NCBI RefSeq assembly: GCF_003284585.1
Contig: NZ_QKRX01000006.1
Location: forward strand, 124,001-188,000
From: Nitrincola tibetensis
GTDB lineage: Bacteria; Pseudomonadota; Gammaproteobacteria; Pseudomonadales; Balneatricaceae
DNA length: 64,000 bases
Direction: 5' to 3'
The notes below the pieces were generated by a model, which saw only the letters and a list, made by a program, of their open reading frames with translations, was not told the origin of the DNA and did not search any database. The first letter of the stretch is position 1; the number at the start of each line of letters is the position of its first letter. The translations under genes were made by a program, and so were the position numbers. Of the stretch, positions 61,566 through 64,000 are shown in pieces.

Positions 61566-63371
61566 GTGGATTGGATGTCAAATATTATTCTTGTTGGGGC
61601 AGGACTCATTGCCCTGTCCATCCTTTCCAGTACTTTCGCATTTCGCTTTGGCACGCCACTGCTTTTGGTATTCCTGTGTATCGGATTAATTGCAGGTGAA
61701 GATGGCCTAGGGTTAGAGTTTAACGATGCAGAGCAGGCGTATTTTATCGGGAGCCTTGCTCTGGCGGTGATTTTATTCGACTCGGGTTTTGGAACCCGTG
61801 TGCAGACATTGAAACGTGCGGCTGCTCCCGCATTTGTTCTCGCCACTGTTGGGGTCTTTCTGACCACAATGTTTGTTGGGGTAGCCGCCCATTTTCTATT
61901 TAATTTGCCTTGGTTATATGCCCTGTTGATGGGCGCTATTATTAGCTCAACTGACGCCGCTGCCGTATTCTTTTTATTACGCACAGGAGGGGTCAAAATA
62001 TACAAACGTGTTCGATCTATGTTGGAGGTCGAATCAGGCTCGAATGATCCGATGGCGATCTTTTTAACTATCTTGTTGATAGAAATGATCATCACAGATG
62101 CTCGTGGCAGTGTGGTGACCAATTTCCTTCATGGTTTCGGTATGCAAATGGGTCTAGGCCTAGTGATAGGCTTTATCGGTGGCTATCTGATCGTTGAAGT
62201 CATTAACAGAGTTCGTCTTGAAGAGGCACTTTACCCAATCCTGGTTATGTCTTGTGCCCTCTGTGTTTTCGGCATCGCTTCTTATTTTGGCGGCAGCGGG
62301 TTTTTGGCCATTTATGTCGCAGGCATCGTGGCGGGTAACCGATCGATGAAGGGCTCATCAGTTTTACGGCGCTATCAACAAGGTATGACGTGGCTTGCGC
62401 AGATAGTGATGTTTTTGGTGCTTGGCTTATTTGTGACACCCTCAGAGTTTGGTGCTGTTTTCGTGCCTGCACTCTTACTTGGGCTGTTTCTTATCTTTAT
62501 TGGCCGCCCACTCGCAGTGATGTTGTGTTTAATACCCTTCCGCTACGACCGACAAACAATCGCTTTCAATTCGTGGGTTGGGTTGCGTGGCGCGGTCTCT
62601 ATCCTTTTGGCTATCTTACCAGCGGTCATGGGGGTTGAAGGTGCGGACGTCTTTATAAACATTGCTTTTATCATGGTTGTAACGTCATTACTTGTGCAAG
62701 GTTGGACAATTAAGCCTGCTGCGAAGTGGTTGAAATTGATTGTTCCATCAGGTGCAGGGCCTTTAGAACGAATTGAGCTGGAATTACCCGGTAGCCCTAA
62801 GCATGATTTTTTAATTTACCGCGTGCCTGAAAACAGCCCACTGATAAAAGACAAAACCACGCTACCTAGGTGGGCTAGGCCAGCATTAGTGGTTCGAAAT
62901 GGTCGATCAATACATCCTGAGCATGTCGAGCATCTGGATCCTGGTGATCTTGTGTACGTGTTTACACCGCCCGAATATACACCCTTACTGGATCGATTAT
63001 TTTCCCAACTTAAAACACCAGATCAGAGTGATAAAGAATATTTTGGTGAGTTTTTAGTAAACGCCGATGCCTTGTTAATAGATGTCGCGAAGTCCTATGG
63101 CTTGCAAATTGCGTCTCAAGATATACCCTCTGATGTTACGGTTAGTGAATTCATGATGTCTGAGTTGGGTGGGCAACCCGTTGCAGGAGATCGAGTTGCA
63201 GTAGGCGCGATAGATCTTGTGGCTAGGCGCGTGCATCAAGGGAAAACAATCACAGAGGTAGGCATTTCACTTTTACCTGAAAATAGGCCCTTTGCGTATG
63301 TGCGAAAACATCAGCGATCCAAGATGCACTTATACACGAAGATTAGGGATTGGATGAGCCGTAAAAGTTAG
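61566..63371 (+). CDS. Potassium/proton antiporter (CvrA/NhaP2 type)
   Basis: 601 residues. The membrane part (about residues 1-390) has VDWMSNIILVGAGLIALSIL (GTG start at 61566), IGLIAGEDGLGL, SSTDAAAVFFLLRTGGVKI and ESGSNDPMAIFLTI, the CPA1 motifs with the essential aspartates. The cytoplasmic part has a TrkA_C-type segment (about 405-475, IELELPGSPKHDFLIYRVPE) and a CorC/HlyC-like region near the end (about 490-570). It exchanges K+ or Na+ for H+. It overlaps the convergent glycosyltransferase gene by four bases. Confidence 0.9.
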   Translation: MDWMSNIILVGAGLIALSILSSTFAFRFGTPLLLVFLCIGLIAGEDGLGLEFNDAEQAYFIGSLALAVILFDSGFGTRVQTLKRAAAPAFVLATVGVFLTTMFVGVAAHFLFNLPWLYALLMGAIISSTDAAAVFFLLRTGGVKIYKRVRSMLEVESGSNDPMAIFLTILLIEMIITDARGSVVTNFLHGFGMQMGLGLVIGFIGGYLIVEVINRVRLEEALYPILVMSCALCVFGIASYFGGSGFLAIYVAGIVAGNRSMKGSSVLRRYQQGMTWLAQIVMFLVLGLFVTPSEFGAVFVPALLLGLFLIFIGRPLAVMLCLIPFRYDRQTIAFNSWVGLRGAVSILLAILPAVMGVEGADVFINIAFIMVVTSLLVQGWTIKPAAKWLKLIVPSGAGPLERIELELPGSPKHDFLIYRVPENSPLIKDKTTLPRWARPALVVRNGRSIHPEHVEHLDPGDLVYVFTPPEYTPLLDRLFSQLKTPDQSDKEYFGEFLVNADALLIDVAKSYGLQIASQDIPSDVTVSEFMMSELGGQPVAGDRVAVGAIDLVARRVHQGKTITEVGISLLPENRPFAYVRKHQRSKMHLYTKIRDWMSRKS

Positions 63372-64000
63372 TCGTGATGAATGGGCTCTAGGCCCACATC
63401 TAACATCAATTTCGCCATGATCTCTGTTGCTCGATATTCAGTTTCCCGAAGTTGCGCGCCATTTTGAAGTTTTTGGCGCGCTTGCAGCTCCCAGTGTAAG
63501 TATTGGCAGACAATCTGTGCCATTTCTGTCGCATTTTCAGCGGTAAAGGAGTTAACGCCATGCTGAATAATGTCTTTCGGGCCTTTTACGTTATACGCCA
63601 CAACAGGAAGGCCCGTTGCCATCGCTTCTAACACTACACAGCCAAAGGTATCAAAACGCGAGGGTAGCAGGAGCAGATCGGCTTGCAGGTACAGCGAGGC
63701 GAGCTTATCTTTCTCAACCCATCCTAAGTAGCAGGCATCCGGCATACGTTTTTGTAGCTTTTTCAGTGCAGGGCCTTTGCCCGCAATCAACAATTGGGCA
63801 TCTGGGTGGATAGTTTTGATGGCAGCAAAAATAGCGGGTAGATCCAATACGCCTTTCTCACGACTGATGCGCCCAGCAAACAGCAGTGTTTTACCTAGTT
63901 GCATATCACGGCGCTGGCTGCCAGCTTCGACATAACGCGCATCTATCCAATGCTGAGTGCTATAGAGACGTTCAATTGGAAAATCCATTGCCTCGGAGGC
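63368..64000 (-). CDS. Glycosyltransferase family 4, C-terminal part (partial)
   Basis: At least 210 residues of a GT-B glycosyltransferase that continues beyond the right edge; the frame is open through 64000. It contains KTLLFAGRISREKGVLDLPA, the nucleotide-binding LLIAGKGPALKKL, LGWVEKDKLASLYLQADLLL and PSRFDTFGCVVLEAMATGLP, where the E-A-M and DTFG elements bind the sugar nucleotide. It probably transfers a hexose to a glycolipid or surface glycan; donor and acceptor cannot be told. Confidence 0.88.
   Translation of the reverse strand, partial: ASEAMDFPIERLYSTQHWIDARYVEAGSQRRDMQLGKTLLFAGRISREKGVLDLPAIFAAIKTIHPDAQLLIAGKGPALKKLQKRMPDACYLGWVEKDKLASLYLQADLLLLPSRFDTFGCVVLEAMATGLPVVAYNVKGPKDIIQHGVNSFTAENATEMAQIVCQYLHWELQARQKLQNGAQLRETEYRATEIMAKLMLDVGLEPIHHD

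Overview
The window looks like a near-origin chromosome segment of a marine-type gammaproteobacterium, probably Oceanospirillales or Pseudomonadales-like. This is inferred from gene content and order (atp-glmU-glmS; ubiC-ubiA-phoB-phoR next to pst-phoU; HexR; glutathione S-transferase) and from moderate GC by eye. No rRNA, tRNA or CRISPR was recognised.

Layout. 1-6258: 3' half of the F1Fo ATP synthase operon (atpA end, atpG, atpD, atpC), then glmU and glmS. 6259-9034: a decayed accessory patch exactly downstream of glmS, the attTn7 position. It holds a tnsA remnant fused to an hsdS-like tail, a dinD stub, an intact rhuM, a stub of hsdR, an epimerase pseudogene and an insertion-sequence fragment. 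9035-14640: an aminotransferase V-like enzyme with a TctCBA-type tripartite tricarboxylate transporter and a divergent LysR regulator, plus a LysR remnant. 14773-21512: an ABC importer operon divergent from a metallo-beta-lactamase-fold hydrolase, a LacI regulator and an inositol-monophosphatase-family enzyme, with a perfect 14-bp palindrome between. This is the most attractive candidate for an undescribed uptake-and-processing system (organophosphate or sugar-phosphate). 21554-28716: chrA, then a Fur-type iron locus (AraC regulator, TonB siderophore receptor, DUF3649-PepSY-DUF3325 membrane genes).

28799-37104: assorted metabolic and regulatory genes (anion permease, GST, FMN alpha-hydroxyacid oxidase with LysR, PA3496-like small protein, hexR, yjaG, small membrane and cysteine-rich proteins, quinone-oxidoreductase-like enzyme). 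37147-47957: the phosphate regulon phoR, phoB, ubiA, ubiC, phoU, pstB, pstA, pstC, pstS, all on the minus strand, with three good Pho boxes. 48076-58514: a metalloid-resistance island. It has a COG0701 permease with a CxxC thioredoxin-like protein and a SigZ-like sigma factor, arsR-acr3-arsA-arsH, then gapdh-arsJ-arsR, and a second acr3 convergent to it. 58515-64000: CBS-domain protein, an orphan gene, an MFS transporter, a PII-like protein followed by a CvrA/NhaP2-type antiporter, and the C-terminal part of a glycosyltransferase that runs off the right edge.

Working together: phoBR and pstSCAB-phoU form the phosphate-starvation circuit. The ars island combines sensors of two different cysteine types with inorganic arsenite efflux (Acr3, ArsA), organoarsenical oxidation (ArsH) and the arsenate route GAPDH/ArsJ. 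Fur sites tie the AraC regulator and the membrane genes to iron. Functions are assigned from protein sequence motifs and gene context only; no database search was run.
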